From assembly GCA_011037195.1 (NCBI GenBank), contig JAAEAF010014396.1:32720-96719 (forward strand): DNA of 64,000 bases, read 5' to 3'. A model generated the notes under the pieces. That model was given only the letters and a program-made list of their open reading frames with translations, was not told where the DNA came from and ran no database searches. A program made the position numbers and the translations under genes. Shown in pieces: positions 52,910-63,935 of the stretch; the first letter of the stretch is position 1; each line of letters begins with the position of its first letter. This stretch comes from Triatoma infestans. Its lineage: Eukaryota > Arthropoda > Insecta > Hemiptera > Reduviidae.

Positions 52910-54540
52910 GGCTAAAAGGGGACTCCAGGTGCCGCTAGACTTCCTGTCGGCTTCCTGTTATCTTTGAAGTCCTGTGAACTTATCTCTGATGAGCTTTTGC
53001 TGCATCGTGAGAAATTATATTTTATTATGACAATACAAATTACAATTATTATTATTATGACAGTATTAATAATTGAATATTATTATTTATACTTATACTA
53101 GTTATCTTAGGTACTTCATTAAATAAAATATTTTGTTTACTTATTGTTTTTAACATAATGCTCTTATTGCTAAAATGTTCTAATGTAAAATTTAATTTTA
53201 AATTTTCGAATATCATTTCTTTACTTCTTGTGATATAGTGGTTTAAATTATAATCATTGATTTTACAATTCTTATCCGTTCTAAATTTGTATATCCCTAT
53301 TATTTCTATTTGCTTTTTAAAGTCTATACATTCTATTTTGAGTTGTTTAGGTTCTCTGCTAATTATGATTGCAATATTGGAGTTTTCAATTTTTATTATC
53401 ACAAAACCTTCGTTTACTTTATGGTATTTGCAATCTTTATTATTATGATTTAACAATATACTTTTTAAACAATTATTTACTTCTACGTAATTTGTTTTAC
53501 AATAATAATTACCTTTGTTCTTATTACACTTACTGGTGGTTAATAATTTGTTATTTTTGTTGATTATTAATTCTTTCTTTTGGTCTAACATTAACATTTC
53601 ATTATTATTTACAATTGGGATAGGTGTTATTTGTAACAATACATTATGTTCATACTCTTTTTCATAGACAGGTATTTCCAATAGATATTCTATTTGTTTA
53701 TTTTGCAATTTACAGTGGCTTGAAATTTGAGAAATACAGTCCCAAAAATTGGTGTTATCTACATGGTTTGTTAGTTTCCTTAAATCTGTCATTGTTATTA
53801 TTGAGCTGTGTAGTTTATTTAGATTACAAAATGTTAGGCTGGTTTCTATTTCGGCCATAACTTCAATTAAATTTATTGTTATTAGTGTTAGTTGGTTTAC
53901 TGTGTCTTTTATTATTAATGTATTTTTCCATGTTAGCTCTTCCTTAAATAATACTTCTAATTGTGCGATTCTAGATTCTACTACTAGTTCATTGTGTTTA
54001 ATGTTATCAATTTGTTTATTAAATTTCTCTATCATTTCTTTATTTATTCTAATTGATTCTAAATTTTGTTTTTGCAGTATCTCTTGATTTTTATTTATTT
54101 GTTCAAACAACTGATTGTATTTTTCTCCATCTTCCGCATCTAAGTTTCCGGAAATGGCTTTAATTATTGTTCCGATTCCATTTATTAATCCACGCTTCGT
54201 TCTTTTATTACTGTTATTAAATAAATTGTTTATTTTTAACGTTAATCTATTCAAATTAAAATTTAGTATGTTTAAGGGGGTTTCTATTTCTCTAATAATT
54301 ACTCTACTCGAGGAATTTGTCTCCTCAACTTTTATACCAATTTTATCGTTATATTCTTTTAACTTTAAATATTCTATCTCTATACTACTTAAATTGTAGC
54401 TATAATATGAATATTGAGAGGTTAGATATATATACACATTTCCTAATTCTAAAATATTTAGCCCTGTCTTCTGACTTACGGGTTCAAGTTCTGCGGCTCT
54501 TGCTGTGCAGCGGCATCTGCAACATATAGCCGTTTACGTT
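52910..54540 (-). pseudogene. env: env: baculovirus F-like / errantivirus envelope, frame break before the anchor
   Basis: The open part 53055-54437 (460 codons) is an Env of the insect errantivirus/baculovirus F type. It shows LNRLTLKINNLFN, a furin-type site RTKR (about residue 80) followed by a glycine-rich fusion-peptide-like segment, a long coiled coil (EQINKNQEILQKQN), and a cysteine-bearing ectodomain (CNKNKGNYYCK). The frame is open upstream to about 54540 without an obvious initiator, as expected for an Env made from a spliced mRNA. It stops at 53055. A hydrophobic membrane-spanning stretch and short tail lie in another frame (about 52920-53062), so a one-base shift removes the anchor. 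The tail frame ends just before the purine tract. Confidence 0.82.
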
Positions 54541-56305
54541 TTATTTTATCGATTTTGTGCCTCTTATTTGGGCCTACTTTTATTACTCCTAATTTTGGGT
54601 TGTAGTTTTCCGCAATATGTGCTTTATATAGCGGTTTCCTAATTTTATTTATTCTTCTCTTGCCTTCCTTTATGAGGATTTTATTCGGCAATTGATCTGG
54701 TAGGGGTTCAGTTTCCCTTTGCTTTAAAAATCTCTTATTTTTCTCAATACTAATTTTTTTATTAATTTCCTCGTGCAGGATTTTTAATTTATTCTTGTAA
54801 TTTAACATATAATCATCCGCTGTGGATTTCGTATTAAATATACTTTTATCCTTATCCGCTCCGAATAGGATTTCAGTAGGGGTAAATTTTAAATTTATAT
54901 TAATAGAGTTATTATAAGCTAGTATAGCAAAATTTATTTTGTTTTCTTTTTTTAATTCTTCATTTTGATTTATTATTCTAAGGTGTTCTATTAAGGTCGA
55001 ATGGAACCTTTCTATTATTCCATTACTTTTCGGATTGTTTATGCAGGTCATGTGGGCTGTGATTTTATATAATTTTAGTAATTCTTTTACTAAGTTATTG
55101 TTGAATTCTGTACCGTTGTCATATGTTATTTCGTTGGGGATTTTATATTGACTAAAGTGTTGTAATAATTTTTCTACTATCTCTGTCGCGTTTAATGTTT
55201 TTAGTGCGTGTATTTGGGCGAATTTGGAGAAAGCGTCTATGATTGTTAGGTATTTCTCATTTTCTAATGTAAGTGTGTCTATGTGAATAATATCAAATGG
55301 GTATTTGGGCGTGTTTGTTAAGTTATCTGTGAGTTTGTATGGGTTTCTTTCATATTTATTCAATTGGCATATTTCGCAGTTATTGATAAATCTTTGGATA
55401 TTTTCGTGTAGTTTTGGCCAGTAGTATTGTCTTTTTAATCGAATATATGTTTCCATAATCCCTCTGTGATTTCTTTTTCCCAGGTGGTAATTTGTAATAA
55501 TTTCTAATTGGTCTGCGGTGTTTTCTACATCTGTTAGTACGTTTTCACATTGTATTAATTTGTACGAGTCTTTTGTAAATTGTGATTGTAGTACATCGTT
55601 TATTGTTAGGATTATATCTTTGTTTATTAAACAATAATAGTTAACTTTCGGTACTAAATAGTCTTTGATGAATTTAAATATTTCGTTTTTTAAATCTCTT
55701 TTGTCTAATTTAATTGTTAGTCTCTGTTTACTTTGTCCATGTAATTTTACTAAGTTTACCTCTGTACTGTTTTCGTGTGCTTCTATTATAATTTGGTTTT
55801 TTCCTACGTTTATACATGTTTTTTTATATGTTATTCCGTTTAGTTCATTTTCTTCGGCTGAGTGACATGTCTCTAAATCGTCTTCGTCTATATTCGGGAT
55901 TAAACTTTCATTGTCGTTTATGTAAATTTCTGCTGGTGATATTTCATGTATGATAATTTTTATGTGTGTTTCTTTGAATATTTCTTGTAAGTTTTCTTCA
56001 ATGTTTTCAATAGTGTCTGACATGTGGAGAGCGAATATGTCATTTTGAATGCAATAGTCTCTGAGATTTATTAAGCATGTTTCTAAGGGTTTTCTTTCTA
56101 CTTTGTCTGTGTTGTTTTGTTTTATTGTTAAATGAAATAGCGTGTTTTTATCTTGAAGGTGTTGGGGATAAACTTTACCAATTTGTAATTTCTTGTTTTT
56201 TAAATAATCTTTATAAGTAAATTTATTATTTATTTGATCCGAGTTCTTCTCTATGGTTTGTCCGTTAGTAGTTATAAAATGTATTATGTTTTGGGGGTTT
56301 TCCAA
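54476..56305 (-). pseudogene. pol: pol, integrase part
   Basis: 609 codons continuing pol in a new frame after a one-base shift at 56284-56310 (runs of A and C). A linker of about 270 residues is followed by the H-H-C-C zinc domain (NYHLGKRNHRGIMETYIRLK, then YYWPKL and CEICQLNK, about 55360-55480). The catalytic core has DIIHIDTLTLENEKYLTIID (first Asp), ITYDNGTEFNNNLVKELL (second Asp) and SNGIIERFHSTLIEHL (Glu), all intact. The C-terminal basic domain ends KRKRLYVADAAA. The start is not a real initiator: in the intact element it is part of one Pol protein. It overlaps the upstream open part of env at 54476-54540. Confidence 0.85.
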
Positions 56306-58191
56306 AATGTTTTTTTTGTTTTTGTTATTTCAAACGGGGGTCTTATTCTTGATAGGGCGTCGGCGTTACAATTTAGCTTTCCTTTTTTGTATTCAATGTC
56401 GAAGTTGAATTCGTCTAAACGAATTTTCCATCTCATGAGTCTGCTGTTGGGATCTTTTAAAGACATTAGCCAAACTAAGGGTCGATGATCTTTTTTTATT
56501 GTAAATTTTGTACCATAGAGGTAGGGCCTAAAATATTTCGTGCTCCAAACAATGCTTAGGAGTTCTTTTTCTGTAGTCGAGTAATTTAGTTCGTGGTCAT
56601 TTAAAGTTCTACTTGCAAATGCTATTGGTAAATCTTTTCCGTCTATATTTTGACTTAATACCGCTCCTATTGCGTAATTGCTTGCGTCTGTCGTTAGAAT
56701 AAATGGTTTTTTAAAATCGGGATATTGCAAAATTGGGGCATTTATTAATAGCGTTTTACTCGTTTCGAATGCGTTTCTATATTCTGTGTTTGTTACGTCT
56801 ATTTTGTTGCCTTTCTTTAAACATTTCGTCATGGGTTTTGTTAATTTCGCAAAGCTTGGGATAAATTTTCGGTAATAACCTAATAGTCCTAAATATGCTT
56901 TTATTTCTTTGGGTGTTTTTGGAATTGGGAATTCCTTAACTGCCTTAACTTTATCTGGATTTGGTTTTATTCCATTTTGTGTTATTATGTGTCCTAGATA
57001 TGCTACTTCTTTTTTTAAAAATTCCGGTTTGTCTAATTGAATTTTGAGATTGAATTCTTTTAATTTTGAAAATATTTTTCTTATGTTTTGTGTGTGTTCC
57101 TGAAGTGAAGTTCCTAGTATTATTATGTCTTCTAAATATACTAAACAGATTTTGTTTATATATTCTTTTAATATGGAATTCATTAGTCTTTGGAATGTGG
57201 CTGGGGAATTCTTCAAACCGAAGGGTAAACGTTTGAATTCGTAATGGCCTAAGTCCGTGTTGAATGCCGTCTTTTCGATTGAGTTTTCGTGCATTTTTAT
57301 TTGGTGGTAACCGCTAGTGAGGTCAATTGTTGTGTAGTACATGTTTCTTCCTAATTGGTCAAGTACTTCCGTTATGTTAGGAATTGGAAATTTATCGTCT
57401 ACTGTCTTGGCGTTTAGTTTTCGATAATCTATTACCATTCTGAATTTTCTTTTCCCTGATGCGTCCATCTTTTTGGGAACTATTAAAGCGGGTGAAGCCC
57501 ATGGGGATTTCGACTCTTGGATTATGTCATCCTTTAACAGTTTCGTCACTTGTTCCTTTATTTCTTGTTTATATATTTGTGGATGTCTGTAAGCTTTTGT
57601 GTTTACTGGTGTTTCATCAGTAGTTTTTATCTCATGTTTTATTGAGTGGGTATGAGAAAGTGGTTGGTTTTCTCTTGGTATTATTTCTTTAAATTCGTTA
57701 ATCACTTTAAATAATTCTGTCTGTTCCTCTTTATTTAGGTGGTCTGTACATATTTTTATTATTTCTGCTTCTATGTGATTCGATTCAAATTTTTGTTTCT
57801 TTTGATGTTTCTTTCTTTTATTTAAAATTTGTACTGTATTGTTTTGGAAATTTAATATAATCTTTAGGTCTGTAATTGCTGGAATAACCAGTAGTAAATT
57901 AAATTGTAAGTGAAAATCGTGTAAATAAAATTTTATGTCTTTTCCTTCAATGTTGATTATAACACATTCTGTTCCTGTTTGTTTGCCTGTCGCTGTTGTA
58001 AATATAAAGTTTTCTTTGTGAATTTTAAATTTTAATTTATTATTATACACGTATGTTTTGCTAATTAAATTTATTGATGAACCTGTGTCTAGTAAAGTAT
58101 AGTAGTCTTTCAGTTTTATAAATGGGAGTTTGGAATTGCATTGTATGTTCAGGATTTCTCCTCTAAATTTATAGGAGGTTCTCCTAAAAAA
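56284..58191 (-). pseudogene. pol: pol, protease - reverse transcriptase - RNase H part
   Basis: The frame opens at the frameshift heptamer (58185-58191). Protease: YTLLDTGSSINLI (58080-58120), an intact D-T-G. The RT runs ESKSPWASPALIVPKK, FRMVIDYRKLNAKTVDDKFP, YYTTIDLTSGYHQI (motif A Asp), RLPFGLKNSPATFQ, then VYLEDIIIL (about 57120-57150), YLGHIITQNGIKP and GLLGYYRKFIPSFAKL. RNase H shows PFILTTDASNYAIGAVLSQ, FASRTLNDHELNYSTTEKEL and DHRPLVWLM. The active-site box is YLED where almost all relatives have Y/F-x-DD; the first Asp is replaced by Glu, probably damaging. The frame is otherwise open for about 600 codons. Confidence 0.88.
58149..58191 (-). promoter_or_regulatory. -1 ribosomal frameshift signal between gag and pol
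   Basis: The minus strand has TTTTTTA at 58185-58191, phased as T TTT TTA in the gag frame, the classical X XXY YYZ heptamer. A -1 slip there enters the pol frame, which is open from this point through protease. The gag stop is 34 bases further on. CTCCT (58174-58178) and AGGAG (58159-58163) can pair as a short stem about 6 nt downstream. Confidence 0.7.
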
Positions 58192-59146
58192 GAATTGTAG
58201 TTTTCTATTTGTTCAACGTTATTTTCTAAAGGGTTTTGATCCTCTTCTTCTAAGTTATTTTCCTGGTTGAATGGTTCTTCCGTTATAAAATTTGGGTTTT
58301 GGTTGGGATATCTCGCATTCTGTTGTGTAAAATAGTTATTTGGTTGTCTGTACTTATTCGTGTATCCGTTTGTGGTTGGTTTCCATAATTTTGTGCTTGT
58401 TTGAACCGACATTGGTGTTGGTTGTGTTTGATAATTTCTTTGCATTTGTTGACGCGGTGCGTATGTTTGCGAATTTCTTTGTTGTATGGTAATTGGTTTA
58501 CTTGGAAAAGGAGTTCGTGTAAATTTTGGGACTAGTTGTGTTGTCCTATTATAATTTTGTTTTTGCACGGGTGTTTCCGCGATGTTATTTAAATATTGGA
58601 AATCATTAATTATTAATTGTTCTAATTGTATTAATGTTTTTGGTCCACGGGTTGCTAAATTATTTCGTAGTGGATCCTTTAATGAAGTTATAAAATGGTG
58701 TGTTACGAGATTTTCCTGGAATCTAATTGGAAATTCTTTATTTTCTGCTGTACCTTCCATTAAATTTACTTTTGCCCTAAATAAGTTAAATTTTTCATTT
58801 AATTCTTTTAGGCTACTAAATACATTTTTACCAGGTGTACTGTGCAATATATTTAACATTATGCTAGCGGGTTCCTGACGATCCGCGAAGCTATTTATTA
58901 AGTGGTTTCTTAACTCTTCCCATGTACTAAATTGAAGATTTCTCAGGTCTTCGTTTGCCTTTCCGACTATTTTATTTTTTATTGTTAAAAATACTATACG
59001 TTTTTGTAGTGTAGTACGGTCGGTGGGGGTTGTAGTAGTGAATTTAGCTCGTCAATGTTTAATAAAAATTGTGATAATGTCTTTGGGTTCCCGTCGTATG
59101 TTGGGACTGTCTCTAATATCATTTTGAGTTCCATACTGTTTGCCAT
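58149..59146 (-). pseudogene. gag: gag of the errantivirus-like element, one frame shift
   Basis: The start is ATG at 59144-59146 (MANSMELKMILETVPTYDGN), a normal errantivirus Gag opening. A one-base shift in a run of C near 59040 moves to the frame of the open stretch 58149-58859, which contains ILHSTPGKNVFSSLKELNEK and NNLATRGPKTLIQLEQLI. The C-terminal third is rich in Asn, Gln and Pro (RQQMQRNYQTQPTP) and has no CCHC knuckle, as in gypsy-type errantiviruses. It ends PPINLEEKS with TGA at 58149-58151. Length would be about 333 residues. It is related to the repeat-bearing Gag at 23396-31430 but lacks the 9-residue repeats. Confidence 0.82.
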
Positions 59147-59810
59147 TGTGTGTGGTTAAACAAGATTTACAAATATATCACAAATAAAATATCTTCACAA
59201 GCAATATTTATGTTTTAGTTGCAATCCAATATTTCATGCACTAATAATTTTAATAAATAGTTGTTAGTTTCTTAATTTAATTTTCTTTTCTTTTCTTTTA
59301 ATTATAAAATTCTTTTTTTTTTTTTTTATTTCAAATACTTTAAATTTAATTTTATTTCAAATTATAATAAATTATACTAAAATTTATTTTATTTTCAATT
59401 TAATAAAAATTATTTTATTTTTTTTTGAAAAATTGTAAAGTCACAATTTATTTTTATTTTCTTTAAAAAATTTTAAATTGTAAAGACTTACAATATCAGC
59501 ACGCTGACTGCGGTGAGTACGGCTGCTGCTGCAATTTTCATTTGCGGGGTTGGCTTCTGATGGTGGTTGATTCTGTTCTACTGGAGCCAATGTTTGTCTG
59601 CCGCTTGCCTTTTCGTGAGTCTCTGCTGTATGAACGGATTGGCTGCTGTTTGTAGCTCCGACAACAGTATCTCTTGAGTTCTCCTTGTTCTGGACACCTC
59701 TTGAGTATTAAAATACAGAAATAAATTTCTTCTTAAACGGATTGAATTTCCAGCCAAATTGTCGCTGTCCAAATCTCCGAAAGAAAATTTATTCGAGGTG
59801 GTGTGTCCTA
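59147..59810 (-). other. Leader between the 5' LTR and gag
   Basis: Non-coding leader of about 660 bp. The part nearest gag is extremely AT-rich (59260-59480); the distal part (59490-59790) is GC-richer. The 64-codon frame at 59578-59772 is not convincing. A splice donor for env would be expected here but I cannot pick one. Confidence 0.5.
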
Positions 59811-59822
59811 CCGACTGCGCCA
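59811..59822 (-). promoter_or_regulatory. Primer-binding site, tRNA-Ser type
   Basis: Minus strand TGGCGCAGTCGG directly after the LTR end CATAAC; complementary to an insect tRNA-Ser 3' end. Same as at 23236. Confidence 0.82.
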
Positions 59823-60046
59823 GTTATGTTTTTATTCGAGGGAAAACTCTTTTTAAAAAAGCACAAGTTTTATTAGCAATACAAACATACAGTAGTACAA
59901 TCACTATGTCAAGTGTGAGAGTGAGAAATTGAGAATGACAGTAATAATCTAAGTACATATATACATAGTAAATATAAGAATGCGTGGGACGTTGTTTACC
60001 AACTGGATTCACCATAGATAACGTTCCGATGACGGTTTATTTAACT
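59823..60046 (-). repeat. 5' LTR of the errantivirus-like element
   Basis: Minus strand starts AGTTAAATAAACCGTCATC at 60046 and ends AAAAACATAAC at 59823 (224 bp). It pairs with 52674-52902. Confidence 0.82.
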
Positions 60047-60381
60047 TTTACAATACAATCTAATGTACAGGATTTAGAAATCTGTCCAAATTTTTACATA
60101 AATTATCTTAAAAAATATGAATTTAATATGTTTTTCTACTGTCTTACTCCTAGTGAGAATTTTCGAAATTGAGTTTTAAGGCCCCAGAGTACGAAAAAGT
60201 GTTTCAGCGAATGGTATATTATCCGGATGCGGATTATCCGTGCTTGAAATACATCCGTTCTTGCAATCAATTTCAAATTTTTTAATTTTTGTTGTGATAT
60301 ACATACATGAAACAAACAATGTGGTGAGGCATGGTTATATGTCGTGCCAACAGTAAGACTCTCCATAATCTTTGTGTACAT

Positions 60382-60530
60382 CGAAGAGAGAAAAGTTTGA
60401 TCCAAGAATGGTTTGATCGTGATTCAAATGATCCTGATTTTCAATGTTTCAATGATGCGGATATAGTTTCTATTGTAACTCAAACAGAAGAAGAGGGGCG
60501 CGATAGTGGGAGAATACAAATGAAGAAGAT
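60382..60530 (+). pseudogene. Possible pogo/Tigger-like transposase C-terminal fragment
   Basis: SLIQEWFDRDSNDPDFQCFN then DADIVSIVTQTEEE resembles the C-terminal 'eWl..D..dp.fq.l.DdEIv..V....ee' segment found after the DDE domain in pogo/Tigger/CENP-B-like transposases. Nothing upstream supports the catalytic domain, so this is a short relic and a tentative call. 60047-60380 and 60560-61240 contain nothing recognised beyond AT-rich sequence. Confidence 0.35.
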
Positions 60531-61242
60531 TACATTAGTCACAAGATGGCTTTTCTTTTTTTTTTTGCATTAGCCTTCGCCATAAGCCATAATGGTGCAT
60601 ATTACACCTTCACAATTGCCGATATCCAGCATATGCACATTTACAATTTCATATCACCCATTCATCTCAATAAATAAGTACATGCATACTTATTTCACGC
60701 ATACAAAATAAATACAAACATACCTATTCTTACTAATTCGCCCCTCAATAATTAACCTAAATTAAAAATATTTACACTATTTACACATTTTTCATACTCA
60801 CAATCATACGGTTGCTCGGACAGCCAGTCCCGGCTCAGACCGCGTCACAAGATAGCATTGAAATTCTGTTGAAACTTTACTTGATTACATCGATCAAAAG
60901 GGATTTGAATGTAACGATATAATAGCTCTATGAAAAATTCGAACCGATATTCGTAAATTATTAAAAAAAGATTCCCAAAAAACAAACGAAAAACACAGAT
61001 TTTCTCAATAAATAAAATGTTTAATTTTTTTTTCCAATTTCATTTTTTAATTTCTAATTTTATCACTAAAAAATTTGTAATTATAAAATGGTTTTATAAC
61101 ATTTCAATTGAAATATGTAATTATTTTATTTAAATAAAAAATAATAGGATTTTGTTTGTAAATAAATATTTGTAAATAAATCTGGTTAGAAGTCAGGTTA
61201 GACTAAATCGTAGATTTTATTTTTTATTTTTCATAACGCAGA

Positions 61243-61450
61243 GGAGTATTGTTGGCTCCTTACTCTACATGGTATACACATTAGACATACCTACACATCC
61301 ATCCACACTACTTTGTACATATGCAGATGGTACAGCGATACTCGCTACAAGTGCAGACATCAGATCAACTTCACACAAGTTACAGAGACCCACCTACATA
61401 TTACAGAAACATGGGCAAAAAAAGTGGCGAATAAAAAAGGAACCCACAAA
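61243..61450 (+). pseudogene. LINE reverse transcriptase fragment around the active site
   Basis: Reads SIVGSLLYMVYTLDIPTHPS then TLLCTYADGTAILATSADI and a frame-shifted AKKWRIKKEPTKM. It equals the 'GSvLgPLLY..YTaDiP......tYADDTAil' palm region of jockey-type LINEs. The second active-site Asp is Gly (YADG), so it is dead. Only about 200 bp remain. Confidence 0.7.
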
Positions 61451-61664
61451 AATGCCCACATGCCATGTTCCGACGGGGTTTCTGACCTCCTGTTTTCTTC
61501 AGTAACAATCCTCTTTCTTTTACAGACCTGGTGGGCTACCTTGAGCGCTTCATAGACAAACTACTCACTTGACAACATACACACAAGATTTAAAAGACAA
61601 GCAATGACTAAACATGCCAAACTTCTCTACCCGGATATCTGAATTGAAAAGATCATATATATTA

Positions 61665-61932
61665 GGAATACGATAGCTATGTGTACTCTCCATTATATTG
61701 ATGTGGGAGCTCTGGTTAGGAATACCACAGCTATGTATACTCTCTATTATACTGATGTGGAAGCTATGGTTACGAATACCAGAGCTATGTGTACTCTCCA
61801 TTATACTGATGTGGGAGCTCTGGTTAGGAATACCACAGTTAAGTGTACTCTCCATTATATTGATGTGGGAGCTCTGGTTAGGAATACCAGAGCTATGTGT
61901 ACTCTCCATTATTGATGTGGGAGCTCTGGGAA
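61665..61932. repeat. 60-bp minisatellite, about 4.5 units
   Basis: The unit contains AGCTATGTGTACTCTCCATT and GATGTGGGAGCTCTGGTTAG; units start near 61674, 61734, 61794, 61854 and 61890. With 60 a multiple of 3, it is open in several frames of both strands, which yields repetitive false proteins. No element is attached. Confidence 0.8.
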
Positions 61933-63230
61933 AAAAAATTTCCACATTTAAAAAAAATTTGTCTATTTTTTTATTTCATTAACTGCTGTGAGTGTGAGTG
62001 TCGTGTGAGTGTTTCCCAGCGACTTTTTCAATCTGTTTAAATTCTCTATTCCCAGTAATTTTAGCTTCCCATTATTTTTCGTTATTAATGCATCTAAAAA
62101 TGTACATTATATTTCAGTTTTTTGGGCTAGTTCCATTAGCTGGATGTGACCTTTCAGACAAAATCTTAGCCCCCCTTAGCTTTTGTGGTTTCAAGAAAAC
62201 CATTTCGAGTTTTTTTCATAAAAATCGGAAAAAAACTAAAATAAAATTTAAAAATAGTAAAGTTACGTCGCACTATCAGTGAACGGATTATGATGGTAAC
62301 CTTCATGTCAGAAACTAGACGGAATATCAGCGTTGAGATTCTAGGTTGCTTCGTTCTTTTAAGGATATTTTGCTCACACAAACACAGACATTCCGCTAAA
62401 AACACTGTTTCGAATTCAGATCTCAAAACATGTATTCATATGAGAACTCAATTCAAGAAAATTAAAAACTCAATTTCGAAAATTTGCCACGAGTAAGTGT
62501 TTATGCAAAACACAAAACTCACAGGCAGCTCAAACTTGAGATTCGTAATAAAATTACATCGCATTTAACACCCGGTCAAAATTCATCAACCAAGAACAAC
62601 GGACTTTACCGAATGTTCTTTTTCTCTCTCGAAACAAAAAGAAGGCACCAAAAATTTCCTTGCGAAACAGATTTACAGATTGATACCTACTTGCAACAGA
62701 TTTTCTGGAATAAATTGATTCTCTGAAATCTCGAGTTAACTTTCAAACTGTCATAAATTTTGGTGATGTCTGACAGATGTTACTGCCATACAATGTTGCC
62801 ATATTCAAGTAAAACTTGAATATGAGTCAATTACAATAAATTATAATTATCGCTGAAAGATAAATTCGGCTAAATTTTTCACATCCAATTTTTTCTTTTT
62901 CTTGAAGTTTCTCCAATTGTTAGAAGAGAAAGAGTTGGGTTGGGTCAAATTTTTGAAACTGATTCTTTGTCACCCACACGCTTTTTGTTCCCTGAAGTCA
63001 CCGGAAACAAAGGGGAAACAAGATGTTTTCAACAAATTGTGTTGTGGTACCATAATAGCCTATAAAACAAAGTTACCTTTATGACGCTTTGTCGGAGAGT
63101 GTTCTTTTATATTTATCTGAGCTATAGGGTATTCAGGTTTGGAGGTACTGGAAAAAAGTCAGATTGGTTTTTTAAAACTCTTTCAATTTAAAACTACCCA
63201 TTAGCACCCCAAACGCATTTATTAGACTGG
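61933..63230. repeat. Partial copy of the dispersed repeat family, rest unexplained
   Basis: 62140-62490 is a diverged copy of the family seen at 36.8 and 40.7 kb. It keeps the order GACGGAATATCAG, TTTTAAGGATATTTTGCTCACAC, ACAGACATTCCGCTAAAAAC, CTCAAAACATGTATT and a final TCAATTTCGAAAATTTG. 62500-63230 shows no protein that I recognise. Confidence 0.45.
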
Positions 63231-63233
63231 AGT

Positions 63234-63935
63234 TTGGAAGGATTCAGCTTAAATATAAAATTAAAAAAAAAAATGTTGAATTGGTGGAGAAAAATTTTGT
63301 CAATGGCTGAAGATAAGATCCCCAGATTGTGTTACTTGCGCTTATTAGACTTTGTGAATGACCTTAATGTACCTTTTAATTGGGTTTCTGAACTTAGGGA
63401 CTGCTTTTATTTGTTAGATATCGAAAATATCTGGTCGGAACAGAATTCTGTTCTTCTTAAGAAATCGAAAAAGCACATCATGTCTAGAATGAAAAACCAC
63501 TTGATCAGTATAGATATTGAATTTGTCCTGAACTCGTCTTACAACCTATGGTCAGGAACATTTGTTCCTGGGGTTTAGGTGGGAGGTATTTAGCATTACA
63601 ATGTCACCTAAACAAAATTAGGCTAATTAGCCAGGTCACATTGACTCATAAAAAGTATTCTATAGTTATTTGTGGTGAAATGTGTTACATACGGTTAACA
63701 TAATAAACTCTTGTGCGCTTTGCCAAACCCAGCGGCCAGATACCTCACTCCACTTTCTTTTTTACATTGTACATCTCTTTCGCCCCTCAGACAGAAATAT
63801 ATTTCTCAATATATAATAAATGCAACTGAGTCTGAACATTTAATAAACATTGTGTCTTCTGTTAGTCTGGATAAAGTTAACAATACACTCTTTGCTGTGA
63901 ATGCCTTAAAGTATAAATTGTACAGAAGTAATTGA
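63234..63935 (+). pseudogene. C-terminal end of a LINE ORF2
   Basis: RLCYLRLLDFVNDLNVPFNW then VSELRDCFYLLDIENIW (63320-63450) is the helical post-RT region of several arthropod LINEs. After frame changes come a knuckle-like CALCQTQRPDTSLHFLF and LSPLRQKYISQYI with HL-x-N-IVSS (63715-63890), the usual C-x2-C...H...C and 'PLR..YI' C-terminal pattern. The frame ends at 63933. RT proper is missing, so the copy is 5' truncated. The clade is undetermined. The last 60 bp of the window are TA repeat. Confidence 0.5.

Larger units (their letters stand above)
52674..60046 (-). mobile_element. Errantivirus-like endogenous retrovirus, nearly full length
   Basis: About 7.4 kb on the minus strand: 5' LTR 59823-60046, primer site 59811-59822, leader, gag, pol (protease, RT, RNase H, integrase), env, polypurine stretch, 3' LTR 52674-52902. 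The LTRs begin AGTTA and end ATAAC. By eye they differ at roughly 7-8% of positions plus one 7-base indel, so this is not a recent insertion. Coding damage is limited to single-base shifts in gag, between RNase H and integrase, and near the env membrane anchor, plus an altered RT active site. I could not find a target duplication. Confidence 0.88.

Noticed and set aside
52985..53015. CTGATGAGCTTTTGC followed by GAGAAA as another hammerhead
   Set aside because: No stem II pairing of the right form, no GAAA directly after it and no stem I; chance occurrence of the core box.
53257..56875. Plus-strand hydrophobic frames
   Set aside because: Antisense shadows of the AT-rich env, integrase and RT genes on the minus strand.
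61565..61982. Repetitive frames (NIMESTHS-type and TLHYTDVGAL-type)
   Set aside because: Translation of the 60-bp minisatellite in multiple frames.
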